A stretch of 49,028 bases of DNA from CBDCOD01 sp965219665 (GCA_965219665.1 CBDCOD010000003.1:1-49028), one strand, 5' to 3'; shown: positions 7,891 through 16,012, counted from the stretch's first letter. The notes: generated from the sequence alone by a model not told the origin. Translations and numbers: made by a program.

Positions 7891-8708
7891 AGCCATCGTC
7901 TCGCAGACAGATGGCAAAGACTGTTTCACAGCAACAGGATGTCAGTGTTCGTGTGCTGTGCGAAATTTTTTCTATTAGCCGCACCTGCTATAACTATGAA
8001 GGTACATTATCATCTGAAAATCAGCGGATTGCTTCTTGGTTACTGCACTTAACGAAGCAGCATCCACGCTGGGGCTTTATGCTATGCTTTTTATATTTAC
8101 GCAATGTTAAGGGCTTTAACTGGAATCATAAGCGCATTTATCGCATATATCGAGCTTTAGAGTTGAATTTACACATTCGACCGAGGCGTAGGATTCGACG
8201 AGATAAGCCAGAGGCATTACAAGTTCCAAGTAGCATAAACCAAGTGTGGTCAATGGACTTTATGAGCGATAGTCTAATGAATGGGCATGCATTGCGCACA
8301 TTTAATGTATTAGATGATTTCAATCGTGAAGCCTTGGGTATTGAAGTAGATTTATCTCTGCCCTCTGCTCGGGTGGTTCGCAGTTTAGAACGCATCATTG
8401 AATGGCGAGGTAAGCCATGTGCAATTCGCTGCGATAATGGTCCTGAATATTTATCAAATGCTTTAAAACACTGGTGTGATGAACAGGGCATAGAGTTACG
8501 CGACATTCAACCTGGCAAGCCTGCGCAGAATGCTTATATCGAGCGGTTTAATTGCACGGCGCGTCATGAATGGTTGGATTTGCATATTTTTGAATCCGTT
8601 GAGCATGCTCAAAAAACAGCGACGCGATGGATGTGGTATTACAATAACGAGAGACCTAATATGGCAATTGGCGGCTTGCCACCAAGGTATTTACTAACTG
8701 CCGCTTAA
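7884..8708 (+). CDS. IS3-family transposase OrfB (DDE integrase core)
   Basis: A 274-residue catalytic subunit, overlapping orfA by 7 bases in the -1 frame. It has an HTH_21-like front and an rve integrase core with the DDE triad in place: D in WSMDFMSD, D in IRCDNGPEY, and E in NAYIERFN. The last Glu is followed by the expected Arg/Lys region and WWYYNNERPN-like end (MWYYNNERPN). No stops or frameshifts are seen, so the element should be competent. It is probably made as an OrfAB fusion by slippage at 7878-7884; the GTG at 7884 is only a formal start. Confidence 0.92.
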   Translation: MVKPSSRRQMAKTVSQQQDVSVRVLCEIFSISRTCYNYEGTLSSENQRIASWLLHLTKQHPRWGFMLCFLYLRNVKGFNWNHKRIYRIYRALELNLHIRPRRRIRRDKPEALQVPSSINQVWSMDFMSDSLMNGHALRTFNVLDDFNREALGIEVDLSLPSARVVRSLERIIEWRGKPCAIRCDNGPEYLSNALKHWCDEQGIELRDIQPGKPAQNAYIERFNCTARHEWLDLHIFESVEHAQKTATRWMWYYNNERPNMAIGGLPPRYLLTAA

Positions 8709-9048
8709 GACTCTACTATCAGATTGTATTAAAAATGGGAGTATTACCATATCAACCTAAATTTTAGGATTCAACTATTTGTTGGGATAGAAATGAGACA
8801 ATATGTAAAAAATTTGGATACGGTCGGAAGAATTGCCGAAAATTATCAAGAAGAAGCTGATAATACACTTCTCAATGATTATACACCTTTAATAAGATTG
8901 CGTGCTGGAGAATACTTATCTGATGTACAAGAAATTAAAGATTGGTTAAAAGGCAGAATCCAGTAACCATTACATGAATACTGGATTATTTGGAAAAAAT
9001 AATGAAGTAAATTATGAAAAAGATATATAAATAGTAATAGAGTATGAT

Positions 9049-10191
9049 ATGGAAAAAATAGTAAACAATAAGGTTTTTGAGGTTAATGATTCTTCTTTAA
9101 TTCCATTTTATGAAACACATGGTTGGGTGGTTGTTAAAGGTATCTTTAGTCAGAAAGATATATCCGCCTTCAATCAGCAATGGAAAGAGATGTTATTGAA
9201 ATACTCAAAGGAAATAGGAGTCAGCTTAGAAGAATATATGGCAGACATTAATCAATGGAGAGACCTATGGCTTCACGGAGGAGTGTTTAGGGATGCTATT
9301 TTTAATGAACAAGGGCTTCAGTCGTCCGTTAAAAAAGCTATGAATTGGAAAGGAATACAACTAATTTATGATCATATTATCTCTAAACCATTAATAAATA
9401 ATGACAAAATACCTTGGCATCAAGATTCAATGTTTTTACCAATTGATATGCCAGGTTGTTTAAGTTGGACGGCATTACAAGATGTTTCCATTAATTCTGG
9501 TTGTCTTGAGGTTTTGGATTGCAGTCATAAAGACGGATGTTATGATCCTGTAGATTTTATAGATGATGAAAGGACCGATATCGAATCTAATTATCAACAT
9601 TTACAATTACCTGTAAAGTCTGGAGAGACTGTGCTTTTACATAACTTAACTTGGCATCGTTCGTCACCAAATACTAAAATAGAGAATAGAGTAGCTCACA
9701 TTGCCGTATGGGCCCATCCCACTTCCAAATGGCTACCAGACTTAGTTGATTGGCACCCAATAAATGAATTTGTGGAGAGTAATCCTAAGGAATATCTGAG
9801 GGGGGAAAGATTTCCGTATTTTGGAGAAATAGAGTCAATTAACAAACCTAAGGACTGGCATTCAGGAACGAAAACTAAGGAAAATAGTATCTCAATGTTT
9901 GATGTGAGTGATGTCATAGCACAACAACTTTCCAAAATTCTTGATCAAAGTGGAGATATATCAAGCTTATTGTCATCAGAACAAAATAGACAAAAAATTA
10001 TAAAAAAAACAATAGATGCAGGAATATACCAAGACCAAGAAAAAATGTCAGATATGTTGCAAAAAATTTGGTTATCTCAGGTCTCATATAAAAAACACAA
10101 GTCAAGAAATGCATTTATTTCATCATACAAACAATGGTGGAATACTGTTGGATTGTTATGGGAAAAAAGACTAAAAGAAAATGGAGAATAA
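9049..10191 (+). CDS. Phytanoyl-CoA dioxygenase (PhyH)-like Fe(II)/2-oxoglutarate oxygenase
   Basis: A 380-residue protein. Residues 18-225 form a double-stranded beta-helix oxygenase: FYETHGWVVVKGIFS at the front, the metal pair H124 and D126 in IPWHQDSMFLP, the distal H203 in LHNLTWHRSSPN, and R214 in ENRVAHIAVW to hold 2-oxoglutarate. PhyH-type enzymes hydroxylate or otherwise oxidise unactivated carbons and are common tailoring enzymes in natural-product clusters. The C-terminal 140 residues are extra, contain several Trp/Lys-rich helices and match nothing I recognise. The gene follows the IS-split ORF by 70 bases and overlaps the epimerase remnant by 11 bases, so it belongs to the same transcript. 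All metal ligands are present. Confidence 0.8.
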   Translation: MEKIVNNKVFEVNDSSLIPFYETHGWVVVKGIFSQKDISAFNQQWKEMLLKYSKEIGVSLEEYMADINQWRDLWLHGGVFRDAIFNEQGLQSSVKKAMNWKGIQLIYDHIISKPLINNDKIPWHQDSMFLPIDMPGCLSWTALQDVSINSGCLEVLDCSHKDGCYDPVDFIDDERTDIESNYQHLQLPVKSGETVLLHNLTWHRSSPNTKIENRVAHIAVWAHPTSKWLPDLVDWHPINEFVESNPKEYLRGERFPYFGEIESINKPKDWHSGTKTKENSISMFDVSDVIAQQLSKILDQSGDISSLLSSEQNRQKIIKKTIDAGIYQDQEKMSDMLQKIWLSQVSYKKHKSRNAFISSYKQWWNTVGLLWEKRLKENGE

Positions 10192-10892
10192 AAAAATACT
10201 TTTTACTGGTGGTTCAGGATTCATAGGTTCTCACATTGTAGAGAAACTCATTGAAAGAGATTACTTTGTAACTGTGGTAGACCTGTGGCAGTGTGAAGAA
10301 CTTAAAAAGTACTCCCCAGATAGACTCGATTTTTTCAAAATAGACGCTAATGACTTGCCTGAAGCCAAATATGCAAATATTCTGAAATCGCACGATCATT
10401 TATTCCATTTCTCAAGCATCTTGGACACTTCCGAAACAATAACGTAATATGATCCTGCTCATGTTCTAAAAACAAATACCGAAACCCCTTTACGATTAAT
10501 GAATCTTTCTGCGAAAATGATAAAAAATTATTCCTTCTTTTATCGTAGACACCCTAAACAATCGCCCTGTAACGATATATGGAGACGGGGAACAGCGCTC
10601 TGACTACATTTTTGTCGCGAATATTGTCAATATGTTTATCAAAGCACTGGAATCTAAAACATATCTAACCGACAAGATTATTGAGACTGGAGGAAGTGAC
10701 ACCAACTACTCTGTATTAGAAATAGTCGAGACGCTTGAACGGCTTTGGAGCAAAAAAAATGACAAAAAAATTGAGCCCACGCGAGCCGGAGAGGAGGGGG
10801 GTACATCAATAAAATTGAACCAAGACACACTATACGAAAAATTGGATTATCAATTGAAATTTTCGTTAGAAGAAGGTCTCATAAAACAATAG
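10181..10892 (+). pseudogene. NAD-dependent sugar epimerase/dehydratase, decayed
   Basis: The front (ATG 10181, overlapping the oxygenase end) encodes an extended-SDR Rossmann fold: KKILFTGGSGFIGSHIVEKL and then DHLFHFSSILDTSETIT. It is stopped by TAA at 10445-10447. Reading through gives YDPAHVLKTNTETPLRLMNL, as in GalE/WcaG-type epimerases. The sequence then jumps, in another frame, to the C-terminal substrate domain (VDTLNNRPVTIYGDGEQRSD, then FVANIVNMFIKALESK), which continues to 10892. The central block with the catalytic YxxxK is missing. A deletion, a frameshift and a nonsense codon make it non-functional. The original would have supplied an epimerised or dehydrated nucleotide sugar, in line with the glycosyltransferase-like gene downstream. 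Confidence 0.82.
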
Positions 10893-10941
10893 AATATTAT
10901 GAAAACATTGTTAAAAATTAGTAACCATAACCGATATTGAT

Positions 10942-12279
10942 ATGGCAAGCAGAAAAATAGCATTGTATGTTGGAGTTGTAACTTCTGATATTACCAACCT
11001 AAGCAGGTTATTAGCCAGCTTCAAAACCAACGAAATTGAGCAACTCGATCACGTTGATTCTTTGAAATTTTTAATATATATCAATGAGGAAAATATCGAC
11101 AAATATAAACAATTGCAATCAGACTTTAACATTACTTTTTTCTGCCACCAAGATGTGCATAAAAACTCTTTCAAAAAATTAACAATTGCCGAATCAAGAC
11201 AATTTATTCACTATCAACTATATCTATATACACAAAACAAAACCAATGCTTATAGTTGGGTAGCAGACGATGATCTTGAAATAGATAATCGCTTTCAAAA
11301 TTATCTTAAATGGCTTCCAAAATTTAAACAAGAAGGGGTCGATGTCGTTCTCAGTCCATATGAGGGGGAACCTGCAAATTGCTTTTATAGTGGACTAAGA
11401 GGACAAGTATTTGATTTTTTTGAAAATTATAAATGGCTAATACAGCTACCTTCCAAATCGCTATTGCCCAATAGAAGTCCTGAGAACGTATCAATGCGAA
11501 AACGTTTCCCAGAATACTACTACGACTTAACTGCCCTCCATGATAAACATCTATTAACACCCTGCTGGCTTGAACCAGTCAGCGACATTGAAACAGTAGG
11601 CGAAGCGCTTGCTAGGCTGAAAGAATATGGCTTGAAACTACTTGATGGTAGAAGTTTTTTTCGTCAAGTGAAAATAGACTTGTTTGAAAATCCCATTGCT
11701 AATGCAAGGACTGCAATCAATAAAGGTGGTAATGCATTCATCCTGACTCCCCAAACCCTACTGACGGAAAATATAACCCTACAATTAAACGGCAGATACA
11801 TAAGAAGGTCTGACATGGTCTGGTCGCTTATAAACACAACCTACCATAACTATAAAATTGTTTCGACTCACTTTCCAGTGATTCACCATGGAAGTAATCA
11901 AGGCCAAACACATCCATCTAAGATGGTTGATGAAATTATTGCGACCTGCTTGATCCATACACTGAGAGAACATTTAAAATCAAAAAGCGATTGGGGAAAA
12001 CTATCGCAAAAGCAAGAAAAACTTCAGAAAAGTTATGTGACGAACTTGAATAATCGGCTCAATTTATTCATTGAGCATGCCCAATTTATTCACCAAATTT
12101 TAGAAGAAATGTTACAAATAACGTCTTTACATTCGTTTGCAAGTCAATTCACAGAACGCTTTTCTCAACCATTAGCCCAAATTGAAGAAGATATAAGAAC
12201 TGTTATCAACACCTCAGATTTATCTATGTTCATTGAACTCCTTGAAAAGAAGATTAAACATGTCAATAAAGAACCATAA
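10942..12279 (+). CDS. Putative glycosyltransferase (GT-A-like), unrecognised family
   Basis: A 445-residue soluble protein. The first ~120 residues read like a nucleotide-diphospho-sugar transferase: a first strand (KIALYVGVVTSDITNLSRLL), a second strand with acceptor-like loop (LKFLIYINEEN), and WVADDDLEIDNRF at 106-118, a good DxD-type metal/nucleotide site. Later HFPVIHHGSNQGQ (about residue 313) could supply a catalytic or metal His. The last 100 residues are predicted helical, perhaps coiled coil. I do not recognise the family, so the sugar and acceptor are unknown. The 3' end overlaps the next gene by 20 bases, which suggests that the two proteins are made together. Confidence 0.55.
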   Translation: MASRKIALYVGVVTSDITNLSRLLASFKTNEIEQLDHVDSLKFLIYINEENIDKYKQLQSDFNITFFCHQDVHKNSFKKLTIAESRQFIHYQLYLYTQNKTNAYSWVADDDLEIDNRFQNYLKWLPKFKQEGVDVVLSPYEGEPANCFYSGLRGQVFDFFENYKWLIQLPSKSLLPNRSPENVSMRKRFPEYYYDLTALHDKHLLTPCWLEPVSDIETVGEALARLKEYGLKLLDGRSFFRQVKIDLFENPIANARTAINKGGNAFILTPQTLLTENITLQLNGRYIRRSDMVWSLINTTYHNYKIVSTHFPVIHHGSNQGQTHPSKMVDEIIATCLIHTLREHLKSKSDWGKLSQKQEKLQKSYVTNLNNRLNLFIEHAQFIHQILEEMLQITSLHSFASQFTERFSQPLAQIEEDIRTVINTSDLSMFIELLEKKIKHVNKEP

Positions 12280-13309
12280 GCATTCTACGTCTTGCCAATT
12301 ACAAATCCCAACTATTAATGGGTGCACCTTGTGGCAAACGAATATAGAGGGTCTCAAAATAGTTAGCTCCAAAGAGCTGAGTGAGTTAGAAAACAGATCT
12401 GATCTGCATATAAGAATACATTCCTCATGCTTCTTTTCCGAGCAAGCGGGTGGACTAGATTGTGACTGCGTCGATCAACTCAAATCGGCACTATGGTATA
12501 TAGCTAATGTGACCGATGGCATTGTTTTTTACTTAGATCAGGAAGGTAGAGGGCACGGACTGGAGGAAAAAATCAATATCTATAAAGTTATGCAAGAAAG
12601 AGGAGTAGACACATATGAAGCATGCGAACATCTCCATTTAGAACATGACATTAGGGATTATTCAGCAGTAATAAAAATACTAAAGTCTCTCAATATATCA
12701 TCAGTAAATCTAATTACTAATAATCCTAAAAAAGAAAATGCTCTAATAAAAAATGATATACATGTTTCTCAACTGACCTTTTTGCCCTCTCTTACAAGAT
12801 TAGAGAACGAGATGTATCTTCAATCCAAAGAAAAAAAACACAATCATAGGCTATACCTTGATCAAATAAGCCAACACAAGAAAAAAAACACATTGTATTT
12901 TTATCACCCCTATGAGGAAAATGGCTTTTTGTCCAACCTGTCGGAGTATGGTTTTAGATTGAGAGGAATTGAGTGGTTAAGTGTTGAGCACTTTTACAAA
13001 TGCCATAAATATGCAAAGATTGGATTAAACAAACAACAAAATCTAGAAGGATTAGCGCAATTTGAACAAGAGAATCAGGCACGACAAGATTGGGAGTACA
13101 TAAAACAGACAGTCATGTTTACCGGTCTATTTTATAAGTTCAAGCAAAATGCTAAAGTAAGAAACATGCTTCTTGACACAAAAGACTCCTTGCTAGTTGA
13201 ACAATCAACTAAAGATTACTACTGGGGTGTTGGGAAAAATCTTACGGGGCAAAACAACTTAGGAAAATTATTGATGAAACTTAGAACCATACTACAGAAT
13301 AACCAATAA
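12260..13309 (+). CDS. GTP cyclohydrolase II fused to NADAR (YbiA-like) N-glycosidase
   Basis: The 349-residue product joins two enzymes of riboflavin-precursor chemistry. Residues 20-180 are RibA-type GTP cyclohydrolase II: zinc cysteines C57, C68 and C70 (spacing 11 and 2 as in RibA), the GTP motif DQEGRGHGLEEKI, R132 in HDIRDY and the end motif LITNNPKK. Residues 210-345 are a NADAR/DUF1768 domain: FLSNLSEYGF, EWLSVEHFYKCHKYAK with the expected catalytic Glu, and YYWGVGKNLTGQNNLGKLLM. RibA opens GTP, releasing formate and pyrophosphate; YbiA-type NADAR cleaves the base-sugar bond of the first riboflavin intermediates. The fusion would thus release the free pyrimidine. ATG 12260 is chosen over a TTG at 12233 because the zinc-domain numbering then matches RibA. 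It is the last intact cluster gene. Confidence 0.88.
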   Translation: MSIKNHKHSTSCQLQIPTINGCTLWQTNIEGLKIVSSKELSELENRSDLHIRIHSSCFFSEQAGGLDCDCVDQLKSALWYIANVTDGIVFYLDQEGRGHGLEEKINIYKVMQERGVDTYEACEHLHLEHDIRDYSAVIKILKSLNISSVNLITNNPKKENALIKNDIHVSQLTFLPSLTRLENEMYLQSKEKKHNHRLYLDQISQHKKKNTLYFYHPYEENGFLSNLSEYGFRLRGIEWLSVEHFYKCHKYAKIGLNKQQNLEGLAQFEQENQARQDWEYIKQTVMFTGLFYKFKQNAKVRNMLLDTKDSLLVEQSTKDYYWGVGKNLTGQNNLGKLLMKLRTILQNNQ

Positions 13310-13316
13310 CACTGTT

Positions 13317-13393
13317 AGCATCACACCAAAACAACTAGAAGAACTTGCTCTGGGGTGCGTGCTGCGCGGTCAAATCGAAGCATCGGACTATAT
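13317..13393 (+). pseudogene. HsdM N-terminal scrap
   Basis: About 25 codons in one frame read SITPKQLEELALG and then RGQIEASDYM, closely matching the start of HsdM (compare SKQLEHQLW...GPIDASDY in the remnant at 3307). The match ends exactly where the second IS begins. No start codon or longer frame is left. It shows that hsdM-like DNA lies on both sides of the biosynthetic cluster. Confidence 0.5.
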
Positions 13394-13452
13394 GTAATGA
13401 CCCAGAGAATGACTGCACATGTTATAGTGGCTTCAACGGATAGGAGATACAT

Positions 13453-13761
13453 ATGTCAAAAGATATTGAAATCAAGCGTTGGACAGCCAAACGCAAGGCT
13501 GAGTTCATCAAGGACGTGTTTCGTGGTAAGACGACTTTAGCACAGATTGCTCGCGAGCATGATTTGCCTCTTTCAGAGGTTGAAGGTTGGATGTTAGAAG
13601 CACAAGCTGGGATGGAAAATGCCTTGCGCTCTAACCCTAAAGACGTTGCCGAACGCTATGAAGACAAGATAAAGAGCTTGCACGAGGCTTACGGTGAAGC
13701 TATGTTACAGGTTAAGTTTCTAAAAAAGTTGCAAAGCCTGACCGAGCGGGACGAGAAGTGA
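13453..13761 (+). CDS. IS3-family transposase OrfA-like protein
   Basis: A 102-residue helix-turn-helix protein: RWTAKRKAEFIKDVFRGKTT and then QIAREHDLPLSEVEGWM, followed by a helical tail (YEDKIKSLHEAYGEAMLQVKF) like the OrfA dimerisation helix. It has a good ribosome site (AGGAG) and a complete frame. Its stop overlaps the orfB start (GTG 13758). Although intact, its catalytic partner is broken, so it cannot drive transposition on its own. Confidence 0.75.
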   Translation: MSKDIEIKRWTAKRKAEFIKDVFRGKTTLAQIAREHDLPLSEVEGWMLEAQAGMENALRSNPKDVAERYEDKIKSLHEAYGEAMLQVKFLKKLQSLTERDEK

Positions 13762-14501
13762 TTGGTCAGGCAGTCAAAGAGATGCATAAACAAGGCGATA
13801 AGATAAGCATTGTTCAGGCTTGTAAGTGGGCAAACATATCAAGACGTAGTTGGTACTATTGCTCACATAAATCCAAACCTAAAGTGAATGAACACTTAGC
13901 AAGCCAGATTAAGGATCATATTGAGCGTCATCCTAGCGATGGTTATCGCAGTGTTGCTTGGTATTTACAGCTTAACAAAAATACGGTTCAGCGTATTTTT
14001 CAGCTGAAAAACTGGCAAGTACGCAAGCGTCGTCTTGGTAAGCGTCCACCCACGGGTTGAAACAAATCCATCGGTTAGTGATGCTCCAAATAAACGTTGG
14101 TCAACAGACATGGCACGTATAATGGTGTGGTTCACAGGACAGGTAGTGTACTTTGAGTCTTGTTATGGATTGCTGTACGCGCGAATTGCTTGGTTGGCGT
14201 TTATGTAAATCTGGTGATGCTAAGGGTGCTCAAGCAGCGCTTGAGGAGGCGTTAATTAACCGCTACGGCACATTATTGCCTTCAAAGGATGCAATCACTT
14301 TGCGTTCGGATAACGGCTTAGTATTCACTTCCAAACATTACACAAAGACTGTTAGGGAATACGGACTTAGTCAAGAGTTTATTCGTCCTCATACACCGCA
14401 GCAAAACGGCATGATTGAGAGACTGATCCGTACAATTAAAGAACAGTGTGTGTTTTGACATCGCTTTGAATCCTTGCAGGATGCAAGGCGTATTTTAGGT
14501 C
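13758..14501 (+). pseudogene. IS3-family transposase OrfB, frameshifted
   Basis: The catalytic ORF is split over three frames. The first piece, 13758-14060, carries the HTH_21 part (VQACKWANISRRSWYYC, then HPSDGYRSVAWYLQLN). After a frameshift near 14057 comes NKRWSTDMARI with the first catalytic Asp. After a second shift near 14150, 14153-14458 reads MDCCTRELLGWRL, LRSDNGLVF with the second Asp, and QQNGMIERLIRTIKEQC with the Glu. A TGA at 14456-14458 stands where Trp is expected, and HRFESLQDARRILG continues beyond it until the repeats cut in. The gene is dead. Confidence 0.8.
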
Positions 14502-14825
14502 GATTGTCGGCTGCGCCGACCAAACGCTGTTGTTCTAACTTTCGCTGCGCTCAAGCAGAACAAAGACGCTTTTTGTCGAACCCGATTGTTGATTGTCGTG
14601 GCTTCTCATCCCACCAATATTGAATATTGATGTCTTCGTGGCTGATGGCGGAGAGGGTGGGATTGTCGGCTGCGCCGACCAAACGCTGTTGCTTCTAAGG
14701 CTTTCGCTGCGCTTGCCAAGCAGAGCAAAGACGCTTTTTGTCGAACCCGATTGTTGATTGTCGTGGCTTCTCATCCCACCAATATTGAATATTGATGTCT
14801 TCGTGGCTGATGGCGGAGAGGGTGG
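14502..14825. repeat. Tandem ~160-bp direct repeats abutting tRNA-Ser
   Basis: Two copies of a 159-165-bp unit lie head to tail, at 14502-14660 and 14661-14825. They differ by a few small insertions. Each has a GC-rich stem (GTCGGCTGCGCCGAC), the 54-bp dispersed repeat (14590-14643; 14755-14808) and the last bases of tRNA-Ser. The units resemble successive integration scars at the tRNA 3' end. Confidence 0.85.
14642..14664. repeat. Duplicate of the tRNA-Ser 3' end (candidate att site)
   Basis: These 23 bases are identical to 14807-14829. The shared part, TGGCGGAGAGGGTGGGATT, is the complement of the last 19 nucleotides of tRNA-Ser including CCA. A duplicated tRNA 3' end is the usual footprint of integrase-mediated island insertion. 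Confidence 0.75.
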
Positions 14826-14898
14826 GATTCGAACCCACGGAGCTATTACACTCGCCGGTTTTCAAGACCGGTGCATTCGACCACTCTGCCACCTCTCC
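14811..14898 (-). tRNA. tRNA-Ser (anticodon UGA)
   Basis: An 88-nt tRNA on the minus strand with encoded CCA. The acceptor stem GGAGAGG pairs with CCTCTCC, the discriminator base is G, the anticodon arm CGGTCTTGAAAACCG places TGA in the loop, the variable arm is long as in class II tRNAs, and the T arm has GGTTCGAATCC. The 3' end is the apparent insertion target for the island to its left. Confidence 0.95.
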
Positions 14899-14972
14899 TG
14901 CGGTCAATGTTGTGCGCATTATATCGCGTTACCCCGCTTGTATTCTGGAGTAATAACTGAGTTTATGCAGTT

Positions 14973-15986
14973 TTATCCGCCAAGATCTTCGCGCTCTATC
15001 TCAAGCATGGCTAAACTAAGGAATTTTCCAAGCTCAGCGGCGTCATCTTGAATGCCAACCCATGAGCGATATGGAGATAAGGCGCTGTCTTGTAATATCT
15101 CTTCTTTGATTTCGTAAGACTCTAGTCCTTCATCATAAGCGTGTGCAGCATATTTATGGATTAAGGTATAGAGTTTATGGTAATTTTCTACAAGGTCTTT
15201 GCTGTATTGACCGTGTCCAGGGATAAAGGTATAGCCTTCTTTTTGTTGGGTTAAGAAGTCCATGGTTTGTATGGTGCCTGCAAATGAGCCGCCGTCCATA
15301 TTGGCAATGCGCCCATTCATAAGTGCGTCACCGGCACAAACAACTTTGTCTTCAACAACCTCTAACATGATGTCGCCCTTGGTGTGTCCATGCCCTTTAT
15401 TATGCACGACCAATGTACAGTCCCCCATGTCAAAGCGCTGACCATCTGTCGCTGTTTTAGCAGGTAGTACTACTTTAGTGCCTGCAATACCATTTTCTGT
15501 TAAGCGCCCGAAAAGATCTACCCAAAATTTGCCTTCTCCATCACGCAGCATTGTTTTAGTAAAGTCTGTTGAGTAGATCGGAATAGCGGGGTTTTTCTCT
15601 GTAAAGGCCTGATTACCAAGTACATGATCGCCATGCATATGTGAGTTAAATACCGCTACAACTGGCTTATTAGTTACCTTGCGGATAGAGCGCAATATCA
15701 TTTCACCAATTTGCACTGATGAGCCTGTATCAAAGACAACAACACCTTTTTGAGTAACAATAAAACTGGGGTTAGAGAACCAGCCTCTATTTTCAGGGGT
15801 TGGCTCTTCCAAAGGAGCTATGTAGGTGTACACACGCTCCGAGACTTGGTGTACTTTTTGATCTGCTATGGGCTCAGCTCGAATAACCAATTCTTCATCT
15901 GATGCAAAAACTTTAGGCGCTATCCCCACACTTGCATAAGCCAGTGTATAGCCTGCCATTTCCTTAAAAAACAAACGTCTGTTCAT
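14973..15986 (-). CDS. Exported MBL-fold metallo-hydrolase (SoxH/quinoprotein-relay-like)
   Basis: A 337-residue protein with a cleavable-looking N-terminal signal. The start MNRRLFFKEMAG followed by a hydrophobic stretch ending in VFASDE resembles a twin-arginine signal (RRLFFK). The mature part is a complete metallo-beta-lactamase fold: HMHGDH at 116-121, GHGHTKGD with H201, AGD with D220 and PGHG with H258. This set is shared by SoxH-like and quinoprotein-relay zinc hydrolases, for which substrates are poorly known; glyoxalase II-like thioesterase activity is an alternative. A strong ribosome site (AGGAG) precedes the start. It lies 26 bases downstream of maeB on the same strand and is probably co-transcribed with it. 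Confidence 0.82.
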   Translation of the reverse strand: MNRRLFFKEMAGYTLAYASVGIAPKVFASDEELVIRAEPIADQKVHQVSERVYTYIAPLEEPTPENRGWFSNPSFIVTQKGVVVFDTGSSVQIGEMILRSIRKVTNKPVVAVFNSHMHGDHVLGNQAFTEKNPAIPIYSTDFTKTMLRDGEGKFWVDLFGRLTENGIAGTKVVLPAKTATDGQRFDMGDCTLVVHNKGHGHTKGDIMLEVVEDKVVCAGDALMNGRIANMDGGSFAGTIQTMDFLTQQKEGYTFIPGHGQYSKDLVENYHKLYTLIHKYAAHAYDEGLESYEIKEEILQDSALSPYRSWVGIQDDAAELGKFLSLAMLEIEREDLGG

Positions 15987-16012
15987 TCTCTTATCTCCTC
16001 GTGATTAGAATA

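Larger units (their letters stand above)
7554..8748 (+). mobile_element. IS3-family (IS407-group-like) insertion sequence, intact
   Basis: The element is 1195 bp with imperfect terminal inverted repeats: left GGTAATACCCCCA at 7554, right ending TGGGAGTATTACC at 8748. It is flanked by a 4-bp duplication ATAT (7550-7553 and 8749-8752). It carries overlapping orfA and orfB with a frameshift window. The 4-bp duplication and protein type fit the IS407 group. The undamaged duplication and ORFs indicate recent insertion into the small gene around it. Confidence 0.88.
7471..8978 (+). pseudogene. Small hypothetical gene interrupted by IS insertion
   Basis: An ORF starting at ATG 7471 (MRVKDKIDNNLRSYAND) is cut at 7553 by an IS. 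If the element and one copy of its 4-bp target duplication (ATAT) are removed, the frame resumes exactly at 8753. It reads on through LNFRIQLFVGIEMRQYV and LDTVGRIAENYQEE to a TGA at 8976-8978, giving a protein of about 100 residues. Its ATG overlaps a TGA in the +1 frame of the preceding gene, as elsewhere in this cluster. The central part loosely recalls helix II-III of an acyl carrier protein, but no carrier Ser is present where expected, so I do not name it. An internal ATG at 8793 could still give a 61-residue product. Confidence 0.5.
13398..14501 (+). mobile_element. Degenerate IS3-family element
   Basis: The element contains an orfA/orfB pair of IS3 type. The left end is placed near 13398 (TGACCCAGAGAATGACTGC), where the hsdM scrap stops. 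The right end is cut at about 14501, where the tandem tRNA-associated repeats begin, and the transposase C-terminus is lost. Stops and frameshifts in orfB show that it is inactive. Confidence 0.7.

Noticed and set aside
8793..8978. Independent 61-residue gene after the IS
   Set aside because: It is better explained as the 3' part of the ORF split by the IS, since removing the element restores one continuous frame.
14535..14919. Minus-strand ORFs with repeated MRSHDNQQSGSTKSVF
   Set aside because: They arise only from the tandem repeats and tRNA 3' end; the internal repetition mirrors the DNA repeats, not protein domains.
14758..15051. Plus-strand ORF across the tRNA-Ser gene (GGEGGIRTHG type)
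   Set aside because: This is the familiar false ORF made by reading a tRNA-Ser gene on the wrong strand; the tRNA explains the sequence.
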